NCBI RefSeq assembly: GCF_014873875.1
Contig: NZ_JADBEM010000001.1
Coordinates: 186,001 to 250,000, forward strand
Direction: 5' to 3'
DNA: 64,000 nucleotides
Source of the DNA: Actinopolymorpha pittospori
GTDB taxonomy: Bacteria > Actinomycetota > Actinomycetes > Propionibacteriales > Actinopolymorphaceae
The position numbers and the translations under genes were made by a program. Each line of letters starts with the position of its first letter. Within the stretch, counting starts at the first letter, position 1. The notes under the pieces are model-generated. The model did no database searches, was not told the DNA's origin, and saw only the letters and a list, made by a program, of their open reading frames with translations. Below, piece by piece: positions 50,739 to 59,539 of this stretch.

Positions 50739-51635
50739 ATGGACATCGCTCAAAAGACGAGCAGGACGATCCTTGTGACGGGGGCTACCGGGCGCCAGGG
50801 CGGTGCCACCGCCGCCCAACTCCTCGCGGCGGCTGGCCGGTCCGCGCCCTCGTCCGAGACCCGGGAACGCCCGCGGCGGAGGCCCTGGGCCGAGCGGGTG
50901 CCGAACTGTTCACCGGCGACCTCGACGACCTCGATTCACTGGCCGCGGCGACGGCCGGCACCTATGGGGTTTTCGGCGTCACACCCGACGACGACGATCC
51001 AGAGCGCGAGACACGCCGCGGCCGCGCCCTCGCGGAGCCGCCGCGGCGTCCGGCATCGCCCATCTCGTGTTCGCCTCCGTCGGCGGCGCCGAGCGTGGAA
51101 CCGGAATCTCCTACTGGGAGAGCAAGTGGCAGATCGAACAGCACATCCACGCGATTGGGCTGCCCGCGACGATCCTCCGTCCAGTCCGTTTCATGGAAAC
51201 CACACCATCCCGCGCCTGCCCCTGGGCGACATCGTGGACGGCGTCCTGATTCATCTGTTCGCCCCCGACGTACCGGTTCAGCTCATCGCCGCCGACGACA
51301 TCGGCGCCTTCGCCGCCCTCGCCTTCAACCATCCTGCGGCCTACCTCGGGGAGTCGCTGGAGATCGCCGGTGACGAACTGACCCCACTTCAGACGGTCAG
51401 CTTGATCAGCAGCGTCCTTGACCGGGAGATCACCTACCGCCAGGTCCCGATCGATGATGCCGCGGGATTAGGCGGGGACGCCGCGCGTGCCTTCGCGAAC
51501 AGGCGCGGTCTGTGGCGAGCCGACATCCCGGCCCTGCGCGAACGTCACCCCGACCTCCTGGGCTTCCCCGCGTGGCTGAAGCGCGGCGGAGCAGCGCGAA
51601 TCGAGAAGCTCCTCACCGCAGCGGCCACCGCCTGA
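50739..51635 (+). pseudogene. NmrA-family NAD(P)-binding oxidoreductase with several frameshifts
   Basis: From ATG 50739 the frame gives [20 protein letters not shown] (GxxGxxG Rossmann motif). It then slips near 50830 to [40 protein letters not shown] and [20 protein letters not shown]. It slips again near 51040 to [20 protein letters not shown] and [20 protein letters not shown], with [12 protein letters not shown]. It returns near 51205 to [20 protein letters not shown] and ends normally (WLKRGGAARIEKLLTAAATA) at 51635. At least three indels break a gene whose 300-residue content is otherwise whole. Its divergent TetR neighbour is also broken. Confidence 0.85.
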
Positions 51636-52185
51636 ACGAGCAAGCGCGCCCGGTCGCGGCTCGACCGGCGCGCCGATCTCTATGGCTGGGCGGCCGCAGG
51701 AATGGACGAGCTACCGCGGCGGATCCGTCGGCCCGCGCCGGGTGTAGCGGGCAATGCCCACGATGACGGCCACGGCGAGCAGGACCGGTGTCTCAGCGAC
51801 ACCGCATTGGGACGCTTTCGCCGCCGGCTACACCGAGATACGAGGGGCTGGGAGCAGCCGACCTCGCCGCGCTCCCCGTGGTTCCGCGTCATCAGCGGGA
51901 TCTTCGACCTTCGGTTCCACCTCGTCGACAAGCCCGCAATGCGTGGCACGGGGTCACTGAGCGAAGGATGGGTGGACCATGGCCTGGACGGATTGCGCAG
52001 CGCAGCCAGCGAACTACTTGCCTGAGGGGGCTTCCCGACCGAGCCTCCGGCTCATCTGCCGGCGGAATGGTCCGGTGTTGTGATGGCGAGGTCTGCAGTT
52101 CGCAATGCCTGGTATTCAGCGGGGGTGCGTTCGACTTCCGCGCAGCCGAGTCGCGCGCACTCACAGGCGAACGGCAGAAGTAGTG
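51636..52185. other. Gene-poor region
   Basis: About 550 bases hold no recognised gene. Frames near 51750-52020 change composition repeatedly, as in stitched fragments, but none could be named. Confidence 0.35.
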
Positions 52186-52344
52186 GACCCGACCCCCGCA
52201 CCACGCGACTCCGGCAAGGTCGTCGGCAACCTCCACCGACCCCAGCGCTACCACCGGCGCCTGCAGCGGGTCTTCTACGCCTCCGCGCTGGTCAGCATCC
52301 AGTTCGACCCCAACTCGCGGAAGTTCTACGACCGCAAAGTGCGC
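52186..52344 (+). pseudogene. IS110-family transposase C-terminal scrap
   Basis: The plus frame DPTPAPRDSGKVVGNLHRPQ, then RYHRRLQRVFYASALVSI, matches PVPRDSGRRTGNLHRPMRYS and RRVFYLYASAAM of the IS110 at 30585-31786. No other part of the transposase is present. A 17-bp direct repeat (GTGCGCCACGAGGCGCT at 52339-52355 and 52382-52398) lies at its right end, just before the group II intron. Confidence 0.65.
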
Positions 52345-52986
52345 CACGAGGCGCTTGATGTTCGAGTGGAGGTGAGAGACCGTGCGCCACGAGGCGCTGT
52401 GATCCGTGTGCGGGTGTGAGACCCGCTCCGTCGTCCTGTCGCAGCGGGACGGTAGAAGCAGGGGGCAGTCGGGTTCGGTGAGTCGGCCGGGTCTGATGGA
52501 GAGCAGCCCCGACAACGACGGGACGCACCGGCACTACCGGACGGTGCGGGTCCGGCAAGCGAGACGGGAAGGTGGACGCGAGGAACCAGCGGTGTAAAGC
52601 CCCTCAAGACCTCCGCCAGCTCAAAACCCGGTGGATCTGGGCTGGATCGCGGTGCGCACCGTCCGTACGGGCGGGAACTCCTGGATCGGATTGATCTTGC
52701 CGGTCGGGAGGCCACGGTGAAGGACTGCGGCTTAGCCGTGGCGATGCCGCAGGGGCAAAGCTGGCCGCCTCACCCGACGAGCGGATCACAGTGAACGTGG
52801 GAACCAGCCCGGAGCTCTCGTCCCAGCGCGCTCTCCAGGTGTGTCGGGCGGGAAGGCGCGTCGTCCGCCGACGGCCCGGGATGGGGCGGAGGGCTGGTAG
52901 TAGTCCGGGGGCGGGAAAGCCGTCCACATGGCGAAGCAGCCCAGCGGATTCAGGTAGTTGAGGGACTGCAATGGACGGAGACGCTG

Positions 52987-54136
52987 GTGAACACCGGTGA
53001 TCTGTGGCCAGATCCCGATGGGGCCTGGCTGCGGGTACGACGGATGCAGACCAAGCTGCACCAATGGGCGGTCGAGGATCCCGACCGCAGGTTCGATGAT
53101 CTCTACAACCTCGTCCATCACCCCGATTTCCTCACGGTTGCGTGGGAGAGGGTGAGGGGCAACAGGGGGGCACGCACCGCCGGCGTGGATCGGGTCATCC
53201 CGGCCTTCATCGCTGACGACGCCGACGTCGTGGCCTTCCTGAAGAACGCGCGTGAGCAGTTGAAGGCTCGCACGTTCACTCCGCTACCGGTCCGGGAGCG
53301 CATGATTCCCAAGCGGGGCAGCGGGGGGAAACTCAGGAGGCTGGCGATTCCCACCGCGATGGACAGGCTCGTGCAAGCCTCTCTCGTGCTGGTCCTGGAG
53401 CCGATCTTCGAGGCGTCCTTCAAGCCGGTCAGCTACGGCTTTCGCCCCGAACGACGAGCCCACGACGCGATCGCTGAGGTCCACCACTTCGGCACCAAGG
53501 GCTACCACTGGGTGCTGGACGCGGACATCGAAGCGTGCTTCGACAACATCGCACACTCCGCTCTCCTGGAACGGATGCGCCGACGAGTCGAGGACAAGCG
53601 GGTTCTTGCCCTGGTCAAGGCATTCCTGAAGGCGGGCATCATGTCCTCCGACGGCGCGGCCAGGGACACGAACACCGGCACGCCTCAAGGCGGCATCGCC
53701 ACGCCCCCAACGCAGTTGGGGGCGTGCTCTCCCCGCTGCTGGCCAACATCGCCCTGTCGATCCTGGACGAGCACTTCGCCCAGGTCACGGGCGGACCGGC
53801 CACCCGCGAGTGGGAGCGCCGCAAACGACGCCTGCGTGGCCAGGCCAACTACCGGCTGATCCGGTACGCGGACGACTTCCTGGTCATGGTGTCCGGAGAC
53901 CGCGAGCACGCCGAACACGTGCGCGACGTGGTGGCGGCGGTCCTGGCACCGATGGGTCTGCGCCTGTCGGAAGCCAAGACGATGATCACCCACATCGACG
54001 AGGGCCTCGACTTCCTCGGCTGGCACATCCAGCGCCACCGAAAGCGAGGCACCAACCGGCACCACATCTACACCTACCCGGCCAAGAAGGCCCTCAAGGC
54101 CGTCATGGCCAAGGTCAAGGTGATCTGCCGGCAGAA
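52987..54136 (+). pseudogene. ltrA: Group II intron reverse transcriptase/maturase with a 29-bp hairpin insertion
   Basis: This is an LtrA-type RT from GTG 52987. Visible are RGNRGARTAGVDRVIPAFIA, the TFTPLPVRERMIPKRGSGGK and LRRLAIPTAMDRLVQASLVL blocks, YGFRPERRAHDAIAEV, VLDADIEACFDNIAHSALLE and GTPQGG. The next frame carries GVLSPLLANIALSILDEHFA, LIRYADDFLVMVSGDREHAE (YADD active site), EGLDFLGWHIQRH and YTYPAKKALKAVMAKVKV. A 29-base insertion at 53695-53723 separates the two frames, and the maturase end is lost, so the protein is dead. Confidence 0.88.
53695..53726. repeat. Perfect 12-bp hairpin inserted in the RT gene
   Basis: CACGCCCCCAAC at 53700-53711 pairs perfectly with GTTGGGGGCGTG at 53715-53726 around GCA. 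Removing 53695-53723 restores the family sequence GTPQGG-VLSPLLAN in frame, so this is a clean 29-base insertion at the most conserved RT motif. Confidence 0.8.
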
Positions 54137-54280
54137 CAACGGAGAACACGCTTACCTGGGACGGCGGCTCGGACCGTACCTCAGACCACGATCTCCCCCA
54201 AACACGATGGCAAACACGGGGACAAGCCCTGCGGCAAGCACCTCGTAGCACTTACGGCGCACTGCGCCTGAACACCATCG

Positions 54281-54307
54281 CCGGGAGGCGGAGACCCCGC
54301 CTCCCGG
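54281..54307. terminator. Strong GC hairpin, candidate terminator
   Basis: CCGGGAGGCGG at 54281-54291 pairs perfectly with CCGCCTCCCGG at 54297-54307 around a 5-base loop. It follows the stop of a short plus-strand frame (ends KPCGKHLVALTAHCA at 54271) of unknown origin. Confidence 0.65.
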
Positions 54308-54701
54308 CAAGAGCTGACACCTAACAGCCTGAAGACTGACGCCAAGACGATCGCCCACTTCCCGTACTCGCCGTACGTAGCTAGGGCGATCGACTGCCGC
54401 GGCCCGCCTCCGTCGGTCGGCTGGACGTGGAGGATCCACCCGCTCTGCTCGCTGTGCAAGGGCAGTGCCGCGACCTGATGGCTCTTCTACCGGCGCATCA
54501 CTCCGCTGAAAAGCGGAAGGTCGGCGGTTCGCCCCACCCCACCACCCTGACCAGGTCATACGGCGGAGCGCAACTGCCAGTTGACCACCCTCTTTGCTGA
54601 CTTTCTTCGAAACACATTGGAGTTTCTGATTGGCCAGGCTCGAGGTCGGGAGATTGCCGCCGAGTCGGCTTCGCCTTGCGTGCGGGAGATGGACGCCGAG
54701 G
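54308..54701. other. Gene-poor region
   Basis: About 390 bases hold no recognised gene. It joins the hairpin to the GH4 remnant. Confidence 0.35.
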
Positions 54702-54944
54702 GTTGACGACGACGTCCGCCCCGTGAGCACTGCCCGCCGGTCCGGCACTCCTCCACCTTGGCATCGGCGCCAACTGTTCTGAGGTCCAACGCGCCATCAT
54801 GCTGGCGGTCTCCAGCCGCTCCGGATTGATGTCGTGGACGGCGATGGTGGACCCGTGCAGTTCTGGGAAACGACAGGATGTCGATCAGAGATTCTTGGTG
54901 AAGACGACGCTGCCCGCACCGATCAGCGCGATCTGTTGGTCATG
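54702..54944 (-). pseudogene. Glycoside hydrolase family 4 gene, 5' fragment
   Basis: An ATG at 54944 has GGAGGT nine bases upstream (CCTCC at 54955-54959 on the plus strand). Allowing for frameshifts, the minus strand encodes IALIGAGSVVFTKNL, then IDILSFPELHGSTIAVHDIN, PERLETASMMARWTSEQLGA and DAKVEECRT, ending near GSAHGADVVVN. This is the NAD-binding N-terminus of GH4 alpha-galactosidase/alpha-glucosidase enzymes (GAGSxxFTxNL...D.xPERL). About 350 residues are missing. At least two frameshifts occur in the first 35 codons. Confidence 0.7.
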
Positions 54945-55090
54945 TGCGCAGTACCTCCAGTGATCGTTTGTTCGACTCACTTCGGAATACGCTGCTCGCA
55001 TGGGCGCCAGACGTACGCCGCTGCCGCTGACAACCGCCCGCGCTCACACTCGAATCAAAACTGACGGAGCTGCGTCGATAGGGTGAGGCC

Positions 55091-55759
55091 GTGACTCTTT
55101 CATCGAGTGCTCAGCCGACGGATCTTGAAGTCGTCCGCGACTCCTACGACCGAGTGGCCGACAACTACGTGCACCTGCTCGCCACCACAGGAATGGGCGA
55201 CATTCGCACCCACCCGTGGCTGAAGGCAGCCATCGACGCGTTCGCTGGCTCGGTCCGCGGACTTGGCCCCGTGCTCGATGTCGGCTGCGGCCCCGGGACC
55301 GTCACGGCGTACCTCCACGAACGTGGTATCGAGGCCTCGGGCGTCGACCTGTCGCCCCGCATGATCGAACATGCCGAACACCTTCACCCCGAGTGCAGCT
55401 TCGCCGTCTGCTCGTCCACCGAACTTGACCTCGAGCCCAGGTCCTTAGGGGGGATCCTCGGATGGTGGTCGCTGTTCAACCTGCCACGCGAGATCCTGCC
55501 GAACGTCCTTGCCGCCTTCCACGACGCCCTCGTGCCCGGCGGGCATCTGATCATCGCGACGCATGTCGGCGATGACGATGTAGCGCGGACCGAAGCCTAC
55601 GGCGGCGTCGCGGTGACGTGGACGACATACCAGTGGCGACCCGAGCAGCTGACCGTTCTTCTCGATGACGCCGCGCTACGCGTTGTGGCGGAGTTGCGGC
55701 TCCCAGCCGAGGGGCAACAGGGTCCCGGCGTCGTGCTCGTAGCTCGACGCGATACCTGA
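55091..55759 (+). CDS. Class I SAM-dependent methyltransferase
   Basis: This is 222 residues from GTG 55091. Motif I is VLDVGCGPGTVTAYLHERGI (residues 59-78), the acidic residue after strand 2 lies in SGVDLSPRMIEHAEHLHPEC, and post-I motifs include LGGILGWWSLFNLPREILPN and FHDALVPGGHLIIATHVGDD. The fold is the methyltransferase_11/25 type found in many small-molecule methylases. It is intact among surrounding pseudogenes. The substrate cannot be inferred, and there are no biosynthetic neighbours. Confidence 0.9.
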   Translation: MTLSSSAQPTDLEVVRDSYDRVADNYVHLLATTGMGDIRTHPWLKAAIDAFAGSVRGLGPVLDVGCGPGTVTAYLHERGIEASGVDLSPRMIEHAEHLHPECSFAVCSSTELDLEPRSLGGILGWWSLFNLPREILPNVLAAFHDALVPGGHLIIATHVGDDDVARTEAYGGVAVTWTTYQWRPEQLTVLLDDAALRVVAELRLPAEGQQGPGVVLVARRDT

Positions 55760-56087
55760 CCAGCACGCGCGGACGTATCGCGCGTCATCGACTCCAGGAG
55801 TGCTGGGGTGGGACTGCCTGGTCTTGGGGTCGTGCGTCGGCGGACAGCGCGACATGCAGCATCGTGCCAACTGCGCCAGCCGGCTCCCAGCGGTACCGGC
55901 TGAACGTGAACACGTTCTGCGTGACCCGCAGGTACCGGCCGTCGGAAATGGTCGTGAAGTCACCCTTCGCGGCCGGCTCCTGTCCTCGTCGTACCGACCC
56001 ATCTCGATCGGGAGTGTCAAATAAACGGCGGATCTGCTGATCAAGACAGAGACGCCACATGACCGAGACCGCGGTTACGCTGAGTCG
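55760..56087. other. Intergenic region with an unknown minus-strand scrap
   Basis: About 330 bases. The minus frame at 55785-56030 contains DFTTISDGRYLRVTQNVFTF, then SRYRWEPAGAVGTML, of normal composition, but no family or start codon with a ribosome-binding site was found. Confidence 0.35.
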
Positions 56088-56180
56088 GTGAAGCAGTCTG
56101 CCGAGACGCTGTTGAAGACCGTGTCGGAGGAGCAGTTGATCGCAACGCTCGTGGACCGGGCCCGCAGCGAGTGGCTGCAG
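56088..56180 (+). pseudogene. IS256-type transposase N-terminal scrap
   Basis: The frame from GTG 56088 reads [20 protein letters not shown], then [11 protein letters not shown], close to the start of actinobacterial IS256 (Mutator) transposases ('...[20 protein letters not shown]'). The next codons are unrelated. It is a fragment only. Confidence 0.5.
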
Positions 56181-56200
56181 GGCTCGCTCCCGCTGGTCGG

Positions 56201-56365
56201 GCTGTCGGTCGCGAGCTGACCCAACAGCGCGGAGAGCTTTCCCTGGACCTCGATGACGTTCCTTGCCTTGTCAAGTTGCGCAGCCAGCCGTCCTTTTTTA
56301 CGCAGCTTGGCGTTCTCCCGGTCTCTGGCATCACCCTGCGGGCCCGCCGGCTTGGCCGACGCCAC
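56201..56365 (-). pseudogene. Coiled-coil scrap of a transposase-associated ORF
   Basis: The minus frame from 56365 reads [20 protein letters not shown], then [20 protein letters not shown] and LATDS. This resembles the coiled-coil C-terminus of the small first ORF of IS3-type or related elements ('[23 protein letters not shown]'). It directly abuts the IS256 scrap on the other strand. Confidence 0.5.
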
Positions 56366-56560
56366 CAGGGCGCCGCTGTCACGCTGATTCCGCCACGCCG
56401 AGATCAGGGACGTATGCCCTCCCGCCGCAACAGGGCACCCTTACCGGCCTTGTCCAACTGCTCCTACCAAGGCGAGATCGTCGCCTTGTACGACGCCGAG
56501 TACCCCCGCGTCGTCGCCTTCGCCGGAAGGTGGTCTATACGAAACCGGTTGGGTCAGTGT

Positions 56561-57424
56561 TCAGGTGCGTTGGTATGGCCAATTCTGGGTTATCGGGATG
56601 ACCAGTGGCGTCCCTGCGACGGGGTCGGGGATGGTCATTGCTTCGACGTCGAACACGTCGCGGAGGAGTTTCGGGGTGACAACCTCGGCGGGTGGGCCGA
56701 CCGCGACGACTGCGCCGTCGCGCATTGCGATGAGGTGGTCGGCGTAGCGGCAGGCGTGGCCGAGGTCGTGCATGACAGCGGCGATGGTGCGGTCGCCGTC
56801 GTGGGTCAGGTGCCGGCACAGGTCGAGGACTTCGAGTTGGTGGGTGAGGTCGAGGAAAGTGGTGGGCTCGTCCAAGAGGAGGATCGGAGTTTCCTGGGCG
56901 AGGGCCATGGCGATCCACACCCGCTGGCGCTGTCCGCCGGAGAGCTGGTCGACGGGCAGACCTGAGTAGGTGGCGACGCCAGTGCGTTCCATGGCGTCGG
57001 CGACCGCGGCCTCGTCGGCTTCGGTCCATTGTCCGAAGGGGCCTTGGTGGGGGTGGCGGCCGCGGGCGACTAGTTCGGCGACGCGGATCCCGTCCGGGGC
57101 GATGGAGTGCTGAGGAAGCAGCCCGAGCCGCTGCGCGACCTGGCGGGTGGACAGTTCTCGGATGTCGCGTCCTTCGAGGAGGACGGTGCCGGTCTTCGGC
57201 GCGAGCAGTCGGGCCATCGCGCGTAGGGCGGTGGATTTACCGCAGCCGTTCGGCCCGATCACCATCGTGAGCTTGCCCGCCGGGATGGCCAGATTCAGGT
57301 TGGTGCTGACGGGTTCGCGGCCGTAGCCGAGTGTGACTCCGGCTAGTTCGACGGGGGCGGGCACGGCTGCATCATGTCGGGAGGACGTGGATGCGGCGGT
57401 GTCGGATGTAGGGGCCTCAGCCAC
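56561..57424 (-). CDS. Fe-siderophore ABC transporter ATP-binding protein (FecE/FepC type)
   Basis: This is a 287-residue ABC ATPase: Walker A GPNGCGKST (residues 57-65), signature LSGGQRQRVW (161-170), Walker B ILLLDEPTTF (181-190), the switch His in AVMHDLGHACRYAD. The iron-siderophore subgroup is shown by PQHSIAPDGIRVAELVARGR and HPHQGPFGQWTEADEAAV. It energises import through the two FecCD-type permeases just upstream (overlap with fecD at 57417-57424). It is the last gene of the operon; the DNA beyond is mobile-element debris. Confidence 0.93.
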   Translation of the reverse strand: MAEAPTSDTAASTSSRHDAAVPAPVELAGVTLGYGREPVSTNLNLAIPAGKLTMVIGPNGCGKSTALRAMARLLAPKTGTVLLEGRDIRELSTRQVAQRLGLLPQHSIAPDGIRVAELVARGRHPHQGPFGQWTEADEAAVADAMERTGVATYSGLPVDQLSGGQRQRVWIAMALAQETPILLLDEPTTFLDLTHQLEVLDLCRHLTHDGDRTIAAVMHDLGHACRYADHLIAMRDGAVVAVGPPAEVVTPKLLRDVFDVEAMTIPDPVAGTPLVIPITQNWPYQRT

Positions 57425-58487
57425 GGGGGCGCCTCAGTTTCCAGGTGATGAGCCAGAGGAGGTATGCGCCGCCGGCGACGACGGTGACGACGCCGACGGG
57501 TATCTGGACGGTTAGCAGGTGTTGGGCGGCAAGGTCACAGCTGCTCAGCAGGAGCGCGCCGGCCGCGGCCGCACTGGTCAGGCTGGTGCCGGCCGAGCCT
57601 GCGACCAGGCGGGCGAGGTGTGGGGCGGCGAGGGCGATGAACGCGATCGGTCCGCACACGCTCGTCACGACGGCGGTGAGTGCGACACCGACGGCGATGA
57701 GGGCGAGCCGCACGGGTTCGACGCTTACGCCCGTCGCGCTGGCGGCGTCGTCACCGAGTTCGAGCTGCCGCATTCTGCCGCCGAGAGCTCCTGCGCCCAC
57801 GATGACGACGGCCAGGATCAGGCACATTGGCGTGACCTGCTGCCATCGGATGTTCTCGAGGTCGCCTTGGCCCCAGGTCATGGCCACGGTGGCGACCTGC
57901 TGTTCCATCCGCAGGACGAGGAGGCTGTCGAAGGCGATGAGTGCCATCGACACGGCGATGCCGATGATGACGAATCGGGTGCCGGACACGCCGCGGCGGG
58001 ACGCCAGCGCGTACACAGCGAACGCGGCGGTGGCGCCGCCGACGAGGGCGAGCAGCGTGGTGGTGGTCTGGGAGCCGCCGAGGTAGCCAATGGAGATGAT
58101 GGCTCCGGTGAAGGCGCCGGCGTTGAACCCGATGACGTCGGGACTGCCGAGGGCGTTGCGGGTGACGGACTGGAAGATCGCGCCGCTGATGCCCAGGGCT
58201 GCGCCGAAGGTGACGGTCGCCACGGCGCGGGGCAGCCGCCATTGGAGCACGACGGTGTTGGCGAAGCCGAGGTCGGCACCGGAGAGGATCGGAAGGATCC
58301 GGGTGACCGGTACGGGGTAGTCGCCCAGCGCGATCGCGGCGATCGTCACCAGGATGCAGCCGACCACACTGGCGAGGACCAGCAGGACGGCGCGGGTGTT
58401 GACGATGCCGGAGACCCACCCGCGGAGCCGGATCGGCTTGCGGCCGGCGCCGAAGTCGACTCGGCCTGTCGGTGGTGTGGCGGTCAT
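57417..58487 (-). CDS. Fe-siderophore ABC transporter permease (FecD/FepG type)
   Basis: This is 356 residues from ATG 58487, which overlaps the previous gene's stop. A FecCD permease with about nine to ten membrane helices. Signatures: LPRAVATVTFGAALGISGAI, FQSVTRNALGSPDVIGFNAG, the coupling region near ELGDDAASATGVSVEPVRLA, and VCGPIAFIALAAPHLARLVA. It pairs with the FecC-type permease to form the membrane channel. Antisense frames across it are long because of GC bias and are shadows. Confidence 0.93.
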   Translation of the reverse strand: MTATPPTGRVDFGAGRKPIRLRGWVSGIVNTRAVLLVLASVVGCILVTIAAIALGDYPVPVTRILPILSGADLGFANTVVLQWRLPRAVATVTFGAALGISGAIFQSVTRNALGSPDVIGFNAGAFTGAIISIGYLGGSQTTTTLLALVGGATAAFAVYALASRRGVSGTRFVIIGIAVSMALIAFDSLLVLRMEQQVATVAMTWGQGDLENIRWQQVTPMCLILAVVIVGAGALGGRMRQLELGDDAASATGVSVEPVRLALIAVGVALTAVVTSVCGPIAFIALAAPHLARLVAGSAGTSLTSAAAAGALLLSSCDLAAQHLLTVQIPVGVVTVVAGGAYLLWLITWKLRRPRG

Positions 58488-59539
58488 CGCAGTGCTCCTC
58501 GGGCCAGGGCGGCCAGGACGGGTGCGCCGATGATCGCGGTGAGCACCCCGGCGGGTGCTTCGGCGGGCCAGATGACAAGCCGGGCGGCGATGTCGGCGGT
58601 GACGAGGACGAGGGCGCCAGCGATGCCGCTGTAGGCGAGGGCCCATTTGAGGTTGGGTCCGACGAGGGCGCGGGCGAGGTGGGGGACCATGAGTCCGATG
58701 AAGGCGATCGGGCCGGAGGTGGCGGTGCCGACACCGGCGAGGACCAGGATCGCCGCACCGCCGGCGACCCGGGTGGCGCCTACGCGCACGCCGAGGGAGC
58801 GGGCGAGGTCGTCGCCGAGGGCGAGCTGGGACAGGGGCTGGGCGACCAGGAACGCGATGAGGAGACCGATCGCGATGAGGACCGATGCCTGGCCGATCGT
58901 GCCCAGGTCGCGGCCTTGGACGCTTCCGGCCATCCAGATGCGGAGCGTGTTGAACCGGGCGGGGTCGATCAGTGCGAGGCCGGTCGCGATCCCGGTCAGT
59001 GCCGAGGTGATTGCCACCCCTGCCAGGACAAGGGTGGCGTGGGAGTCCTTGCCGGCGCCGAACCCGATGGCGTAGACCGCAAGGGACACGACAAGTGCGC
59101 CGAGGAGCGCCGGCCATACGTTGGGCAGGAAGGCGGTTACTCCGAAGACGCCGGAGGTGACGACCACCGCGAGCCCGGCGCCCGCGCTCACGCCGAGCAG
59201 GCCGGGATCGGCGAGCGGGTTGCGTGTCATCGCCTGCATGAGCGCGCCAGCAACACCCAGTGCCAGCCCCACGATCGCGGCGACGATGGTACGGGTGAGC
59301 CGCATGTCCCACACGATGATCGCCGGCTGCGATGTGCCGGGTCCGGCCCGCAGTGTCTCGAGGACGTCGGCGGGGCTGAGTTCGCCCGCACCGACGAGCA
59401 GGCTCACTGCCCCCATCAGGACCAGGAGCAGGAGGCCGGCGACGAGCACAGCGCATCGGCCTGGCCGTCCGCCCAGTCTCGCGGGTGCGTGTCGGTGTGG
59501 CGCGCGCCCGGCGGGGCGGGTTGGGGCGTCAGTGAGCAT
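58484..59539 (-). CDS. Fe-siderophore ABC transporter permease (FecC/FepD type)
   Basis: This is 351 residues from ATG 59539 (MLTDAPTRPAG). It is a FecCD permease with VWDMRLTRTIVAAIVGLALG, ALMQAMTRNPLADPGLLGVS, LGDDLARSLGVRVGATRVAG and SGPIAFIGLMVPHLARALVG. The gene overlaps the upstream ABC half-transporter by 11 bases and the downstream permease by four. The heterodimer of the two permeases should move the ferric siderophore handed over by the binding protein encoded at the right edge. Confidence 0.93.
   Translation of the reverse strand: MLTDAPTRPAGRAPHRHAPARLGGRPGRCAVLVAGLLLLVLMGAVSLLVGAGELSPADVLETLRAGPGTSQPAIIVWDMRLTRTIVAAIVGLALGVAGALMQAMTRNPLADPGLLGVSAGAGLAVVVTSGVFGVTAFLPNVWPALLGALVVSLAVYAIGFGAGKDSHATLVLAGVAITSALTGIATGLALIDPARFNTLRIWMAGSVQGRDLGTIGQASVLIAIGLLIAFLVAQPLSQLALGDDLARSLGVRVGATRVAGGAAILVLAGVGTATSGPIAFIGLMVPHLARALVGPNLKWALAYSGIAGALVLVTADIAARLVIWPAEAPAGVLTAIIGAPVLAALARGALR

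Larger units (their letters stand above)
52406..54136 (+). mobile_element. Group II intron, 3'-truncated
   Basis: A GTGTG sequence (52406 or 52414; the boundary is ambiguous) begins about 575 bases of structured, gene-free leader, as expected for ribozyme domains I-III. The intron-encoded protein follows from 52987. The similarity stops at KVICRQN near 54136, so the maturase end and the catalytic domains V-VI are missing. The intron cannot splice or move. It sits next to an IS110 scrap, a common type of group II intron target. Confidence 0.7.

Noticed and set aside
56402..56540. Sigma-70-like peptide (EIVALYDAEYPRVVAFAG)
   Set aside because: Too short, no ribosome-binding site, and the next codons are unrelated to sigma factors.
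57417..59456. 679-codon minus-strand frame spanning both permease genes
   Set aside because: Only its last 356 codons are FecD; the first half is an out-of-frame reading of FecC.
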